Shown here: in pieces, positions 8,389 to 17,806 of the stretch
Layout of the letters: each line of letters opens with the position of its first letter
Position numbering within the stretch: the first letter of the stretch is position 1
Translations under genes and position numbers: made by a program
Assembly: GCF_017377395.1 (NCBI RefSeq)
Contig: NZ_CP061800.1
Coordinates: forward strand, 3,038,001 to 3,102,000
Length of the DNA stretch: 64,000 bases
From: Desulfonema magnum
GTDB lineage: Bacteria > Desulfobacterota > Desulfobacteria > Desulfobacterales > 4be13
Direction: 5' to 3'
The notes under the pieces: model-generated
What the model was told of the DNA's origin: nothing
The model's database searches: none
What the model saw: only the letters and a program-made list of their open reading frames with translations

Positions 8389-8722
8389 TATCAGCCCTGA
8401 ACGGATCGGATATTTTTGTTTCTGCTGATGTGACCGAGCTTATTGACGAGTCATCCGTAAAACTGATCAAAGTCAGGGCATCTCTCAGAGACGGATTACT
8501 GCTGTAGATAACGGAGTTGAGCAGACCGGATTGTCAGAATATTCATACCACTGGCAAGATGACGGGGAACTGATCATGCGATGGGATAACAGTCCCCATT
8601 GGAGGAATGTCAGAACATTTCCTTACCACAAACATGAAGGAGACAGAGTATTGCCCTCCGCAAGAGTCCGTATCTGTGATGTGATAAAAGTGATGGAAGA
8701 AACATTGGAGCGTCAGGTTTGA
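8376..8722 (+). pseudogene. TumE-family (DUF6516) toxin, copy 2, frameshifted
   Basis: The 5' part reads, in one frame from TTG 8376, SALNGSDIFVSADVTELIDE and SVKLIKVRASLRDGLLL, then a TAG. The conserved core EYSYHWQDDGELIMRWDNSP and RTFPYHKH lies in another frame from 8531 to 8722. A one-base shift plus a stop near 8505 separate them. The product is probably lost, although a short version from TTG 8531 is possible. Confidence 0.7.
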
Positions 8723-8740
8723 GACAACATGGACAACCTG

Positions 8741-8822
8741 CTGTTGTTGCATAAAAAGGAATGAACCGGCAGGCAGATGAAGGAAAGGTCATTTCGTATG
8801 AGCAGGGAGGTGTTGTAAAAAT
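8741..8822 (+). pseudogene. Relic of the 5757-5933 antitoxin
   Basis: aaaaaggaatgaaccggcag and the following ~50 bases align with the antitoxin codons for KIEKGLNQADDGKVIPHNEV, with a stop and indels. The sequence at 8857-8880 (ttttcagaatatttcaagg) also matches the DNA just after the ParE toxin gene (6241-6260), so this is a collapsed copy of the module with the toxin deleted. Confidence 0.65.
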
Positions 8823-8910
8823 GTGTTCCCAGCCTTCCGATGCTTTGCTTATGCTGAATTTTCAGAATATTTCAAGGTAAAGTTTCAAACTTTGATAAGG
8901 GTTTCTTATG

Positions 8911-9146
8911 CCCTCCCAATTTCCCGAATTTGACCGCAGGCTTTTGTAACTGGCTCCTTTCTGTTGGTAATCATAAAAAAGATTTGACTTTATCCGATAT
9001 TTTAAATAGAAAAGATAGTTCTGATATTAAACAGGTGTTGCGATTCGTGGCTTGAAAAATCATTATGGCTAAGAACCGTAGAATGGCATTTGTTTTAATG
9101 ATGGGAGCGCATGTTCGTCGGTCCGTGTGCAGTGCTGCCTGATTGT
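8911..9146 (+). pseudogene. 5' fragment of deoxyhypusine-synthase-like gene, copy 4
   Basis: The most diverged copy: ccctcccaatttcccgaatt, tttgtaactggctcc, then a degraded stretch corresponding to SVASKIIAAGNHDSAVVLMMGAHV. Stops and substitutions are frequent. From 9147 to 9402 nothing recognisable was seen; this AT-rich gap probably holds the promoter of the following operon. Confidence 0.75.
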
Positions 9147-9402
9147 TTAGAGTCTATTTTTTGGTTGAGAGAACCGTCTCTGTTGAAATCAAAGCCATGA
9201 TCAGACGTGAATGGTGATGATTTTAAATGTCACCAAATTTCCAGTTGCAAAGATGCGTTTCCGAACTGCCGATGCTTTGGAAATGTCGGGAATCTTTATG
9301 ATATAACAGCTTAAAAATATTAAAAAATAAAGAACTGTCTGAGATTCCGAACTCACTTTGCAGTCAAATATAGAATTGAAAAAAATATAAATTTTGTAAG
9401 CA

Positions 9403-10572
9403 ATGAATAAAAGTTACTCGTATGGAAAACAATATATTGAAAAAGATGATATTCAAGCTGTCATAGATGTGCTGAAATCAGACTGGCTCACCCAGGGACC
9501 GACAATAGGCAATTTTGAAAAATTGCTTTGCGAGAAACTAGGTTCATCCTATGCCACAGCAGTTGCAAACGGGACTGCTGCGTTACATTTGATGGCTCTT
9601 GCGTTAGGTTGGATGAAGGGGGATGTGGTGCTGACCACGCCTATTACATTTTTGGCGACAGCAAATTCTGTTTTATATGCGAAAGCCATACCCGATTTTG
9701 TTGACATTGATGGGGTTTCCTATACAGTTGATATTGATAAGCTTGAAGATAAGATTGAATATTATCAGAAAAAAGGGAAAAAAATTAAAGCTGTTGTTGC
9801 TGTGGATTATGCAGGCCATCCTTGTGAGTGGAAGCAACTTCGTTTTTTGGCAGATAAATATGAATTCCAATTAATCAATGATGCCTGCCATGCCATTGGC
9901 GCAATGTATAAAAATGAACATCATTATATATCAATGTATGCAGATACAGCGATATTAAGCTTTCATCCTGTAAAACATATCACAACAGGTGAGGGCGGTG
10001 CGATACTCACAAATAGTAAAGAATTTCAAGAAAAAGTAAAAATCCTGCGGACCCATGGCATGACAAAAGATGAAAATCGTTTGGAAAAAAATGATGGTCC
10101 CTGGTATTATGAAATGCATGAGCTTGGATTCAACTATCGCATCACAGATATTCAATGCGCTTTGGGAATAAGTCAATTGAAAAAATTGGAGCGGTTTATT
10201 CAGAGACGACAGGAAATTGCTCATTATTATGATAGTGTTTTTGAAGGGGATGAACGATTTATTATTCCGCAATGCGCTGAAGACATTTCTCATGCTTATC
10301 ATCTTTATCCCTTGCAAATCAGATTTGACAGAATTTCCATAACAAAGAAAGCGTTGTTTGAGCGACTGAGGGGAAAAAATATATATTGTCAGGTTCATTA
10401 TATCCCCATACATTTACAGCCCTATTATCGAAAAAACTTTGGTTTTCAGCCGGGTGATTTTCCTGTGGCTGAGAAATTTTATGAGCAGGAAATGAGTATT
10501 CCGGTTTATCCGCAGTTGGAAACTGAGGATTTGGAGTATATATCTTCTACTATCAAAATGTTGGCTAAATGA
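9403..10572 (+). CDS. pseC: UDP-4-amino-4,6-dideoxy-L-AltNAc transaminase (PseC)
   Basis: A 389-residue DegT/DnrJ/EryC1 aminotransferase, the second step of pseudaminic acid synthesis: PLP-dependent transfer of an amino group to C4 of the 4-keto sugar made by PseB. Seen: DWLTQGPTIGNFEKLL at the start, VANGTAALHLMALALG, AVVAVDYAGHPCEW, NDACHAIGA, and the PLP lysine K191 in SFHPVKHITTGEGGA. The length fits the family. It heads the tightly packed pse set; its ATGA stop overlaps the next start. Cytoplasmic. Confidence 0.92.
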   Translation: MNKSYSYGKQYIEKDDIQAVIDVLKSDWLTQGPTIGNFEKLLCEKLGSSYATAVANGTAALHLMALALGWMKGDVVLTTPITFLATANSVLYAKAIPDFVDIDGVSYTVDIDKLEDKIEYYQKKGKKIKAVVAVDYAGHPCEWKQLRFLADKYEFQLINDACHAIGAMYKNEHHYISMYADTAILSFHPVKHITTGEGGAILTNSKEFQEKVKILRTHGMTKDENRLEKNDGPWYYEMHELGFNYRITDIQCALGISQLKKLERFIQRRQEIAHYYDSVFEGDERFIIPQCAEDISHAYHLYPLQIRFDRISITKKALFERLRGKNIYCQVHYIPIHLQPYYRKNFGFQPGDFPVAEKFYEQEMSIPVYPQLETEDLEYISSTIKMLAK

Positions 10573-11480
10573 ATTCATCGTTATACACTCTCGGTACAGC
10601 GCAACTGGGAATGCCATATGGCGTGGCAAATAAGCTTGGAAAACCTGATATAAAACAAGCATTCAATCTGTTAGACAAAGCGGTTGCTCTGGGGATCAGA
10701 AGTTTTGATACTGCAACAGCTTATGGCAATTCTGAAGAAATTTTAGGAGATTACTTTTATCAGAATCAAGGGATTGAGCATGAAATCATTACCAAAATCA
10801 AACCGTTGATTCTTGACTCACAAACGCCAGAGGATGTCGCAATTCAGGAAGTAAATGAGTCTGTGCAGGTTTCACTTGAAAGGCTGAAAATTGAGTCAAT
10901 ACCTGTTTTGTTGTTTCATCGCTATGATAATCTGATATGGGAAAACTGTTGCCTTCTTGATTATCTTAATAAGTTAAGCTATATTAAAAAAATTGGTGTT
11001 TCAGTCTATACGCCTGAACAGGCTGTCACGGCAATTGGTCTTGATGGAATATCAGCCATTCAGTTACCGACAAACCTTCTGGACATGAGGTTTATCAAAG
11101 CCAGGGTTTTTGATTTGGCCGAAAAAAAGGACATCCGAATATATATCAGGAGCGTTTATTTACAAGGCTTAATTTTGATGAATATCGAGGAAATACCATC
11201 TTATCTGAAAGTGGCTGAACCTTTTATCAGGCGATTAAGAGAACTGAGTGATTATTATAATCTTTCACTTCAGGAATTCACGGTTTCATTTCTAAAGGCT
11301 ATCCCAGGAGATAATCAGATTGTCATCGGGTGTGAGGCTCCTGAACAGGTGACTGAAAACGCTCGGCTTATAAAGTCTGTTTCACAAATGAATCGGGAAA
11401 TACGGGAAAAGCTATTTGAAAAAATGGGTGATATACCTGATTACGTCATTAATCCGTCTTTATGGAAGGTCAATATATGA
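10569..11480 (+). CDS. Aldo/keto reductase
   Basis: A 303-residue NADPH-dependent aldo/keto reductase: YTLGTAQLGMPYGVANKLGKP at the N-terminus, SFDTATAYGNSEEILGDYF with the Asp and Tyr of the active site, TKIKPL with the Lys, VLLFHRYDNL, and IVIGCEAPEQ near the end. It overlaps pseC and the following fusion gene by four bases each. Reductases of this type sit in nonulosonate clusters of other bacteria, but the step is not established; it may make a modified sugar or a donor group. Confidence 0.85.
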   Translation: MNSSLYTLGTAQLGMPYGVANKLGKPDIKQAFNLLDKAVALGIRSFDTATAYGNSEEILGDYFYQNQGIEHEIITKIKPLILDSQTPEDVAIQEVNESVQVSLERLKIESIPVLLFHRYDNLIWENCCLLDYLNKLSYIKKIGVSVYTPEQAVTAIGLDGISAIQLPTNLLDMRFIKARVFDLAEKKDIRIYIRSVYLQGLILMNIEEIPSYLKVAEPFIRRLRELSDYYNLSLQEFTVSFLKAIPGDNQIVIGCEAPEQVTENARLIKSVSQMNREIREKLFEKMGDIPDYVINPSLWKVNI

Positions 11481-13567
11481 TTGCTACAATTGTTCAGGCG
11501 AGGACAGGTTCGACTCGCCTCCCCAATAAAATTCTGATGCAGGTTGAAGACAAGCCTTTGTTATGGTATGTCATCCATCGTCTGAAAAAAGCAGAGCGTA
11601 TTCAGGATATTATCATCGCTACAACGACTAATGATGAAGATGATGCGATTCAGGCAGTTTGTGATGAGTGGAATGTCAAATGTTTTCGAGGCAGTGAAGA
11701 TGATGTGCTGGACAGATATTATCAGGCAGCGAAAAAATTTGGTGCTGAAACGATTGTAAGAATAACGGCAGACTGTCCGCTGATTGATTTCAGGGTTGTG
11801 GATGAGGTGGTTCAATTCTTTCAATCCAATGATTATGATTACATCTCCAATGTTTTAGCTCCCCGCTATCCTGATGGAATGGATATAGAGGTTTTCAGAT
11901 TTTCGGCTCTTGAAAAAGCATGGAAGGAAGCAGAATTAAAGTCGGACCGGGAACATGTAACACCGTATATTTTGAATAATTCTAGTTTCAATGGAAAAAA
12001 GCTTTTTACGGCGGATAACTATGGCTTTGATTCTGATTTTTCGCATCTTAGACTGACGGTTGATGAAATAGAAGATTTTGAAGTTATTAAATTTTTGATT
12101 AAAAATACAGAACCGGATGCCCCTTGGATGGATTACGTCGCATTGTTGACAAAAAATATGGATGTGATGCTGAAAAATGCAAAGTATGAACGAAATGAGG
12201 GGTATCAGAAATCTTTACTTGAGGATAAATATCAAACCCTAAGCGGTGGTGAGGCTCAATCAAAAAGTCTGGCAATGCAGGAACGTGCAAAACAGCGTAT
12301 TCCAGGTATGACCCAACTGCTTTCCAAACGTCCGGATCAGTTTTCTTTGGGTGTATGGCCCGGGTATTACAAAAAAGCCAGAGGGGTTGAAGTCTGGGAT
12401 CTGGATGACAAACGATATATTGATATGAGCATTGGCGGTATCGGTGCGAATGTATTGGGATATGCGGATCCGGATGTGGATGCTGCTGTCAGTGCCGCGA
12501 TTCGGATGGGGTCAAGTTCCTCACTGAATTGTCCTGAAGAAATCGAGTTAGCTGATTTGCTGTGCGAGATTCATCCGTGGGCGGAAAAGGTACGTTATGC
12601 CCGCACCGGCGGGGAGTCAATGGCGATTGCGGTGAGAATCGCAAGGGCTTATACTGGCAGGGACAAGGTCGCATTTTGCGGTTATCACGGCTGGCATGAC
12701 TGGTATCTTGCCGCCAATCTCCAGACAGAAAATGCTCTGGGAGAACATCTTCTCCCGGGGCTTGATCCGAGAGGTGTGCCAAAGGGGTTAAAGGGTACGG
12801 CTCTGCCTTTTCGCTACAATCAGTTAGATGAGTTGGAAACAATTGTTGCGAAACATAAGGGAGAGTTGGCAGCGATTGTGATGGAACCTATCCGAAACGA
12901 CCCGCCGGAACCTGATTTTCTGGAAGGGGTACGCACTTTGGCGAATGAAACCGGGGCAGTGCTTATTGTTGATGAAATTTCAGCGGGATTTCGTATGAAT
13001 TCCGGCGGCGCACATCTGATGATAGGGCTTGAACCGGATATGGCGGTTTTTTCCAAAGCCATCGGTAATGGCTATCCGATTGGTGCTGTGATCGGGAAGG
13101 GTGAGATCATGCAGGCTGCCCAGAGTACATTTATCAGCAGCACCTGTTGGACCGAGCGCATCGGACCGACTGCCGCACTGACAACGATTCGCAAGCATAA
13201 GGAAACTGATGCGGGAAAGCATCTGACGGATATCGGAAATCAGATACAGTCAGGGTGGAGAAAATTGGCGAAAGATCATGGTTTGTCCATTCATGTTGGC
13301 GGTATTCCGCCGCTCAGTCATTTCTCATTTGACAGCGAAAATGCCCTCGGTATGAAGGCTTTATTTGTTCAACTGATGCTTGAGAAAGGCTTTTTGGCTT
13401 CGACTTCTTTTTATGCGATGTATGCCCATCAGGTCGAACATATTAAAAAATATCTTCAGGCAGCGGATGATGTTTTCGCTCAGTTGAAGGATGCAGAAGA
13501 ACATGGGAAAATTAGGGGATTGTTAAAGGGACAGCCTGCGATTCAAGGATTTAAGAGGCTTATATGA
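11477..13567 (+). CDS. Fusion: PseF/SpsF-type cytidylyltransferase + class III aminotransferase
   Basis: About 696 residues from ATG 11477. Residues 1-240 form a nucleotidyltransferase of the SpsF/PseF type (MIATIVQARTGSTRLPNKIL, VRITADCPLID, DGMDIEVF, REHVTPYI), the likely CMP-sugar activating step. After a short linker, residues 270-690 form a glutamate-1-semialdehyde-aminomutase-like class III aminotransferase (GGIGANVLGYADPDVDAAV, RYARTGGESMAIAVRIAR, YHGWHDWY, VDEISAGFR), with the PLP lysine in AVFSKAIGNGYPIGAV (K527). Both halves look intact. It overlaps both neighbours by four bases. The aminotransferase half is not part of the classical Pse route, so it may produce an extra amino substituent. 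Confidence 0.88.
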   Translation: MIATIVQARTGSTRLPNKILMQVEDKPLLWYVIHRLKKAERIQDIIIATTTNDEDDAIQAVCDEWNVKCFRGSEDDVLDRYYQAAKKFGAETIVRITADCPLIDFRVVDEVVQFFQSNDYDYISNVLAPRYPDGMDIEVFRFSALEKAWKEAELKSDREHVTPYILNNSSFNGKKLFTADNYGFDSDFSHLRLTVDEIEDFEVIKFLIKNTEPDAPWMDYVALLTKNMDVMLKNAKYERNEGYQKSLLEDKYQTLSGGEAQSKSLAMQERAKQRIPGMTQLLSKRPDQFSLGVWPGYYKKARGVEVWDLDDKRYIDMSIGGIGANVLGYADPDVDAAVSAAIRMGSSSSLNCPEEIELADLLCEIHPWAEKVRYARTGGESMAIAVRIARAYTGRDKVAFCGYHGWHDWYLAANLQTENALGEHLLPGLDPRGVPKGLKGTALPFRYNQLDELETIVAKHKGELAAIVMEPIRNDPPEPDFLEGVRTLANETGAVLIVDEISAGFRMNSGGAHLMIGLEPDMAVFSKAIGNGYPIGAVIGKGEIMQAAQSTFISSTCWTERIGPTAALTTIRKHKETDAGKHLTDIGNQIQSGWRKLAKDHGLSIHVGGIPPLSHFSFDSENALGMKALFVQLMLEKGFLASTSFYAMYAHQVEHIKKYLQAADDVFAQLKDAEEHGKIRGLLKGQPAIQGFKRLI

Positions 13568-14616
13568 AAGCAATAAAAATCTCTGACCGGATTATCGGGA
13601 AGAATCGTCCGCCGTTTATCGTTGCCGAAATGTCCGGTAATCATAATCATTCTTTAGATCGGGCGTTGAAAATCGTCGAAGCCGCAGCAAAAGCAGGATG
13701 TCACGGTTTGAAAATTCAGACCTATACAGCGGACACAATGACGCTTGATTGTGATCGGGATGAATTTTGGGTAAATGATGATGACAGTTTGTGGAAAGGA
13801 TATTCGCTTCACAAACTTTATCAGCAAGCTTATACACCGTGGGAATGGCATGAGCCGATTTTTAACCGCTGTAAAGAACTGGGAATAATTGGCTTTAGCA
13901 CACCTTTTGACGAAAGTGCGGTTGACTTTTTAGAATCTCTTGAACCGCCAATGTACAAAATCGCTTCGTTTGAAAATATTGATCTGCCATTGATTGAAAA
14001 GGCGGCAGCGACTGGCAAACCGATGATTATTTCTACGGGAATGGCCACAGCAGCGGAACTGGATGAAACTGTTCGTACAGCGAGGAAAGCAGGATGTGAT
14101 GATTTGGTTTTACTCAGATGTACAAGTTCATATCCGAGTACGCCTGAAGAATCGAACCTGTTGACAATTCCGCATTTGGAATCACTTTTTGATGTCTTTG
14201 TCGGTTTGTCGGATCACACGCTGGGAATCGGGGTTGCTCTTGCAAGCATAGCATTGGGCGCAACAGTGATAGAGAAGCATTTTACTCTGAATCGGGCGGA
14301 TGGGGGCGTTGATTCAGCCTTTTCAATGGAACCGCATGAAATGGAGATGTTGGTCTGTGAAAGTATGAAGGCATATCAGTCATTAGGAAAAATTCATTAC
14401 GGTCCTACGGAGAAAGAAAAGGATAGTCTCCAATATCGTCGTTCCCTTTTCGCGGTTGCCGACATAAAAAAAGGTGAAAAATTTACCAGAGAAAACATTC
14501 GCAGAATTCGTCCTGGGCATGGTTTGGTTCCGAAATATTATACAACAATTATTGGCAAAACTGCATCTCAGGATATTAAGCGGGGAACTCCTTTACGTTG
14601 GGAATTGATGGGATAA
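13564..14616 (+). CDS. pseI: Pseudaminic acid synthase (PseI, NeuB family)
   Basis: A 350-residue NeuB-type synthase that condenses phosphoenolpyruvate with 6-deoxy-AltdiNAc. Seen: PPFIVAEMSGNHNHSLDRALKIVEAAAKAG, LKIQTYTADTMT, GFSTPFDESAVDFLE, MYKIASFENIDLPLIEKAA, ISTGMATAAELDE, LLRCTSSYPS, GLSDHTLGIGVALASIALGA, IEKHFTLNRADGGVDSAFSM, and a C-terminal SAF domain (RSLFAVADIKKGEKFT). EMSGNHNHSL and DGGVDSAFSM are features of the PseI branch rather than sialic acid synthases. Confidence 0.93.
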   Translation: MKAIKISDRIIGKNRPPFIVAEMSGNHNHSLDRALKIVEAAAKAGCHGLKIQTYTADTMTLDCDRDEFWVNDDDSLWKGYSLHKLYQQAYTPWEWHEPIFNRCKELGIIGFSTPFDESAVDFLESLEPPMYKIASFENIDLPLIEKAAATGKPMIISTGMATAAELDETVRTARKAGCDDLVLLRCTSSYPSTPEESNLLTIPHLESLFDVFVGLSDHTLGIGVALASIALGATVIEKHFTLNRADGGVDSAFSMEPHEMEMLVCESMKAYQSLGKIHYGPTEKEKDSLQYRRSLFAVADIKKGEKFTRENIRRIRPGHGLVPKYYTTIIGKTASQDIKRGTPLRWELMG

Positions 14617-14619
14617 CTG

Positions 14620-15705
14620 GTGCAAAAAGATATATTGATTATTCGGGCTGATGCGACAAAGGCTATCGGTACGGGGCACATCATGCGGTGTCTGGCTTTG
14701 GCACAGGCGTGGCAGGGTCATGGCAGAGGAAAGGTGATATTTGTCAGTTATTGTGAGAGTGAAGAACTGAAACAGCGCATTTATGAAGAGGGGTTTGATT
14801 TTGTTTCGATTGAATCACCATATCCTGATGAATCCGATTTGAAGCAGATGTTGGAAACTTTACGTTTCGCATCTGAAACGAACCTTTGGGCTGTGCTGGA
14901 TGGTTATCATTTTGACGCGAGGTATCAGAAGATGATCCGGGAAGCCGGATATAAGCTGATGGTCGTTGACGATTTAAATAACTGTCAGCGTTATCACGCT
15001 AATATATTGCTTAACCAGAACTTAAACGCTGAAAATACCCCTTACTGCTGTGACACCGATACATGCCTGCTTTTGGGGCTTCAATATGTCATGTTGCGAA
15101 GAGAATTTTTGAGATACCAAAACAAAACGCGGCGAATTCCCGAAAGGGCAACAAAGATTCTGGTGACTCTCGGCGGCGCAGACACTTATAATGCCACGTT
15201 GAAAGTTATTCAGTCATTGAAGCAGATTGAACAGGGAAATTTGGAGATTAAAATCGTCGCTGGTCCGGCAAACCCGAGAATCAAAAGTTATGAAGAGGCA
15301 ATTCCCGGTTTTTCATCTGAGATGAGGCTGTTATCTGCTGTCAACAATATGCCTGAACTTTTGGTTTGGGCGGATGTAGCCATTATTTGCGCCGGAGGAA
15401 CACTCTGGGAATGCATGTTCATGGGTTGCCCTGTAATCAGTTTTGCTATCAATGAAGTTCAACATACCATTCTTAAATTTTTACATGACAAAAGTGTCGT
15501 ATTATATATGGGATATGTTAAAACTACAAATAATGAAGCGTTGAGTAAATCAATTGAGAGCGTACTTCTATCTTATGAATTAAGAAGCAAATTTAGTGAA
15601 AAGAGCAGAAAGATGATTGATGGAAAAGGGATTTTGAGAGTTATTGACAGTATGACCGGACTGGGAAGAGAGCCGGAAAATCAAAAGGAAGTCGCTTATG
15701 TTTAA
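14620..15705 (+). CDS. pseG: UDP-sugar hydrolase PseG
   Basis: A 361-residue GT-B-fold hydrolase that removes UDP from UDP-6-deoxy-AltdiNAc. Seen: ILIIRADATKAIGTGHIMRCLALAQAW at the start with the catalytic His in GTGHIMRC, VLDGYHFDARYQ, LMVVDDLNNCQRYHANILLNQN, VTLGGADTYNAT, and ICAGGTLWECMFMGCPVIS. A GTG start at 14620 is used, three bases after the pseI stop. The end overlaps pseB by eight bases. Confidence 0.9.
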   Translation: MQKDILIIRADATKAIGTGHIMRCLALAQAWQGHGRGKVIFVSYCESEELKQRIYEEGFDFVSIESPYPDESDLKQMLETLRFASETNLWAVLDGYHFDARYQKMIREAGYKLMVVDDLNNCQRYHANILLNQNLNAENTPYCCDTDTCLLLGLQYVMLRREFLRYQNKTRRIPERATKILVTLGGADTYNATLKVIQSLKQIEQGNLEIKIVAGPANPRIKSYEEAIPGFSSEMRLLSAVNNMPELLVWADVAIICAGGTLWECMFMGCPVISFAINEVQHTILKFLHDKSVVLYMGYVKTTNNEALSKSIESVLLSYELRSKFSEKSRKMIDGKGILRVIDSMTGLGREPENQKEVAYV

Positions 15706-16684
15706 TGATCAGACAATTTTGATTACAGGTGGAACAGGGTTTTTTGGCAGAAGGTGTACCGAAATCATACTTGAGCGGTATAAGCCCCGTAAGCTGATTA
15801 TTTTCAGCAGGGATGAGTACAAGCAGTTTGAGATGTCGAAAATTATTTCAGAAGAAAAGTATCCGTGTATCCGATATTTTCTTGGTGATGTTCGGGACAG
15901 AAACAGACTATACAGGGCATTCGACAGAGTTGATTATATTATTCATGCGGCAGCACTGAAACAAATTCCCATACTGGAATACAATCCGATTGAAGCTGTC
16001 AAAACGAACATTGGCGGTGCCGAAAATGTCATAGCCGCTGCTGCTGACAGAGGCGTAAAAAAAGTGATTGCTCTGAGTTCAGACAAAGCGGCAAATCCGA
16101 TCAACCTGTACGGTGCGACGAAATTGTGTTCTGACAAGTTATTCATTTCAGCCAATCAGTTTGTCGGAGGCAAAGGTACCAGGTTTTCGGTTGTCAGATA
16201 CGGGAATGTTTTTGGAAGCCGGGGAAGTGTCATACCGTTTTTTATGAAGATCAGGGACAAAGGTGTATTGCCCATTACCGACGAAAGAATGACAAGATTC
16301 TGGATCACAATAGAGCAGGGTATTGATCTTGTATTGAAGGGTTTTCAAACTATGGAAGGAGGTGAGGTTTTCGTCCCCCGAATTCCCAGTATGAAAGTTG
16401 TTGATCTCGCCAGAGCTATTTGTCCGAATTGCAAATTGGAATTTATCGGCATACGTCCAGGTGAGAAGCTGCATGAAATAATGATACCGGAAGAGTCCGC
16501 ACGTCGGACACACGAACTTGATACCCACTTTACGATATTCCCTGATTATGTTGATTTCAATGATCCGTCTAAGGGCTATCAGTTTGGAAAACTCGTTCCT
16601 GAGAATTTTGAATACAGTTCCAATACCAATAGCGAATGGCTGAGTGTGGATGATATAAAACAGCTCATTGCAGAATTTTATTAA
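15698..16684 (+). CDS. pseB: UDP-GlcNAc 4,6-dehydratase (inverting), PseB
   Basis: A 328-residue short-chain dehydrogenase, the first step of the Pse route. Seen: TILITGGTGFFGRRC (NAD-binding loop, residues 6-20), IFSRDEYKQFEM, RYFLGDVRDRNRL, IIHAAALKQIPILEYNP, the active-site DKAANPINLYGATKL with Y138 and K142, and VRYGNVFGSRGSVIP. The D-K-A pattern is typical of PseB/FlaA1 dehydratases. It ends the overlapping block 9403-16684. Confidence 0.92.
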   Translation: MFNDQTILITGGTGFFGRRCTEIILERYKPRKLIIFSRDEYKQFEMSKIISEEKYPCIRYFLGDVRDRNRLYRAFDRVDYIIHAAALKQIPILEYNPIEAVKTNIGGAENVIAAAADRGVKKVIALSSDKAANPINLYGATKLCSDKLFISANQFVGGKGTRFSVVRYGNVFGSRGSVIPFFMKIRDKGVLPITDERMTRFWITIEQGIDLVLKGFQTMEGGEVFVPRIPSMKVVDLARAICPNCKLEFIGIRPGEKLHEIMIPEESARRTHELDTHFTIFPDYVDFNDPSKGYQFGKLVPENFEYSSNTNSEWLSVDDIKQLIAEFY

Positions 16685-16720
16685 AAATATCTGTTTGAGC
16701 ATAAAAGAAGTGTAAAATTT

Positions 16721-17788
16721 ATGGAATTTATCAATCTCAATAATTATATTCCGGTCAGGAATCCTCAGATAGCTCCGTTTTCACAACTTAGGAAAATGGA
16801 ACCCCTTCTGATAGATCAGGAACTGCGAATTGTTGAACAAGTAAAAAACTTGGAATATGCTCATCAATTGGCTAAGTCGGGACACAAAGTGGTCAGGGTC
16901 AGGAAAATGACGATTCGGAATCCGCATGAGGACAGGATCGAATTTCCCAGACGGATCATTGCTGAAATGACGAGCAAATGCAATTTCTTTTGCAGAATGT
17001 GTCCTCAACAGAATTTATCCCGTCCGAGAATACATATGGAAGTTGACGCTTATAAAGCGTTGTTTGACGAGATTGAAACCTATGGTGTCGAAGGGTGTTG
17101 GCTGTATCATCTCGGAGAATCTTTGTTACATCCGCAGTTTAACGAAATCATTGAACACATCAGTACAAAGAAAAACCTTGGAAAAATTTGGCTTAGTACG
17201 AACGGTCAATATTTCACAGAGGATAAAATCCGAATAATATTAGCTTCAACCATCGGATATATTAACTTTTCTTTGCACGCGGTAACACCGGAAGTTTACA
17301 AAGAAGTGGCTCCCCAGGGGGATTATGAGGTTGTTCGCTCCAATCTTGAGACATTTCTGGAACTGAAGGGAGCGGACATTCCCAAAAAGCCATATCTTCA
17401 TCTTCAAATGATTGAGCAGGAGCCGACAGCGGGAGAGGTTGATGCCTTTATTCGCATGTATCATGAGCGGTCCGAAATCGTCAGCATCAATATGTTGGAG
17501 TATGTTAATTTACCGAATAACAAAGATTACGGTATGCTTCAGAGAGAACGTAAGCCGCTAAGGTCGTGTACCAGAGTAAGCCGGGGAGATTGTTTTATTT
17601 TTTCAAACGGTGACGTGACATTGTGCGATGTGGCTTATAACGCCGAAATCTGTCTTGGAAATATATTTGAAAAATCTCTGTACGAAATATGGAACAGTCC
17701 TGAAAGGAAGAAGATACTTGAATTGAACCAAGAAGGTCGGATGTATGAAATAGAGTTTTGCAGGTCGTGTACCGACTATGATATTTAG
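16721..17788 (+). CDS. Radical SAM/SPASM protein
   Basis: A 355-residue radical SAM enzyme. The cluster motif is C87-x3-C91-x2-C94 in TSKCNFFCRMCPQQN; GESLLHPQFNEII and STNGQYFT follow; the C-terminal SPASM-type region has Cys at SCTRVSRGDC, TLCDVAYNAEICLGNIFE, and EFCRSCTDYDI. The LGNIFEKSLYEIWNSPERKK pattern is shared with SPASM proteins linked to sugar or peptide modification. It lies 36 bp after pseB in the same direction. Substrate unknown. Confidence 0.85.
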   Translation: MEFINLNNYIPVRNPQIAPFSQLRKMEPLLIDQELRIVEQVKNLEYAHQLAKSGHKVVRVRKMTIRNPHEDRIEFPRRIIAEMTSKCNFFCRMCPQQNLSRPRIHMEVDAYKALFDEIETYGVEGCWLYHLGESLLHPQFNEIIEHISTKKNLGKIWLSTNGQYFTEDKIRIILASTIGYINFSLHAVTPEVYKEVAPQGDYEVVRSNLETFLELKGADIPKKPYLHLQMIEQEPTAGEVDAFIRMYHERSEIVSINMLEYVNLPNNKDYGMLQRERKPLRSCTRVSRGDCFIFSNGDVTLCDVAYNAEICLGNIFEKSLYEIWNSPERKKILELNQEGRMYEIEFCRSCTDYDI

Positions 17789-17806
17789 GGGGGGCTGTTT
17801 TTATTT

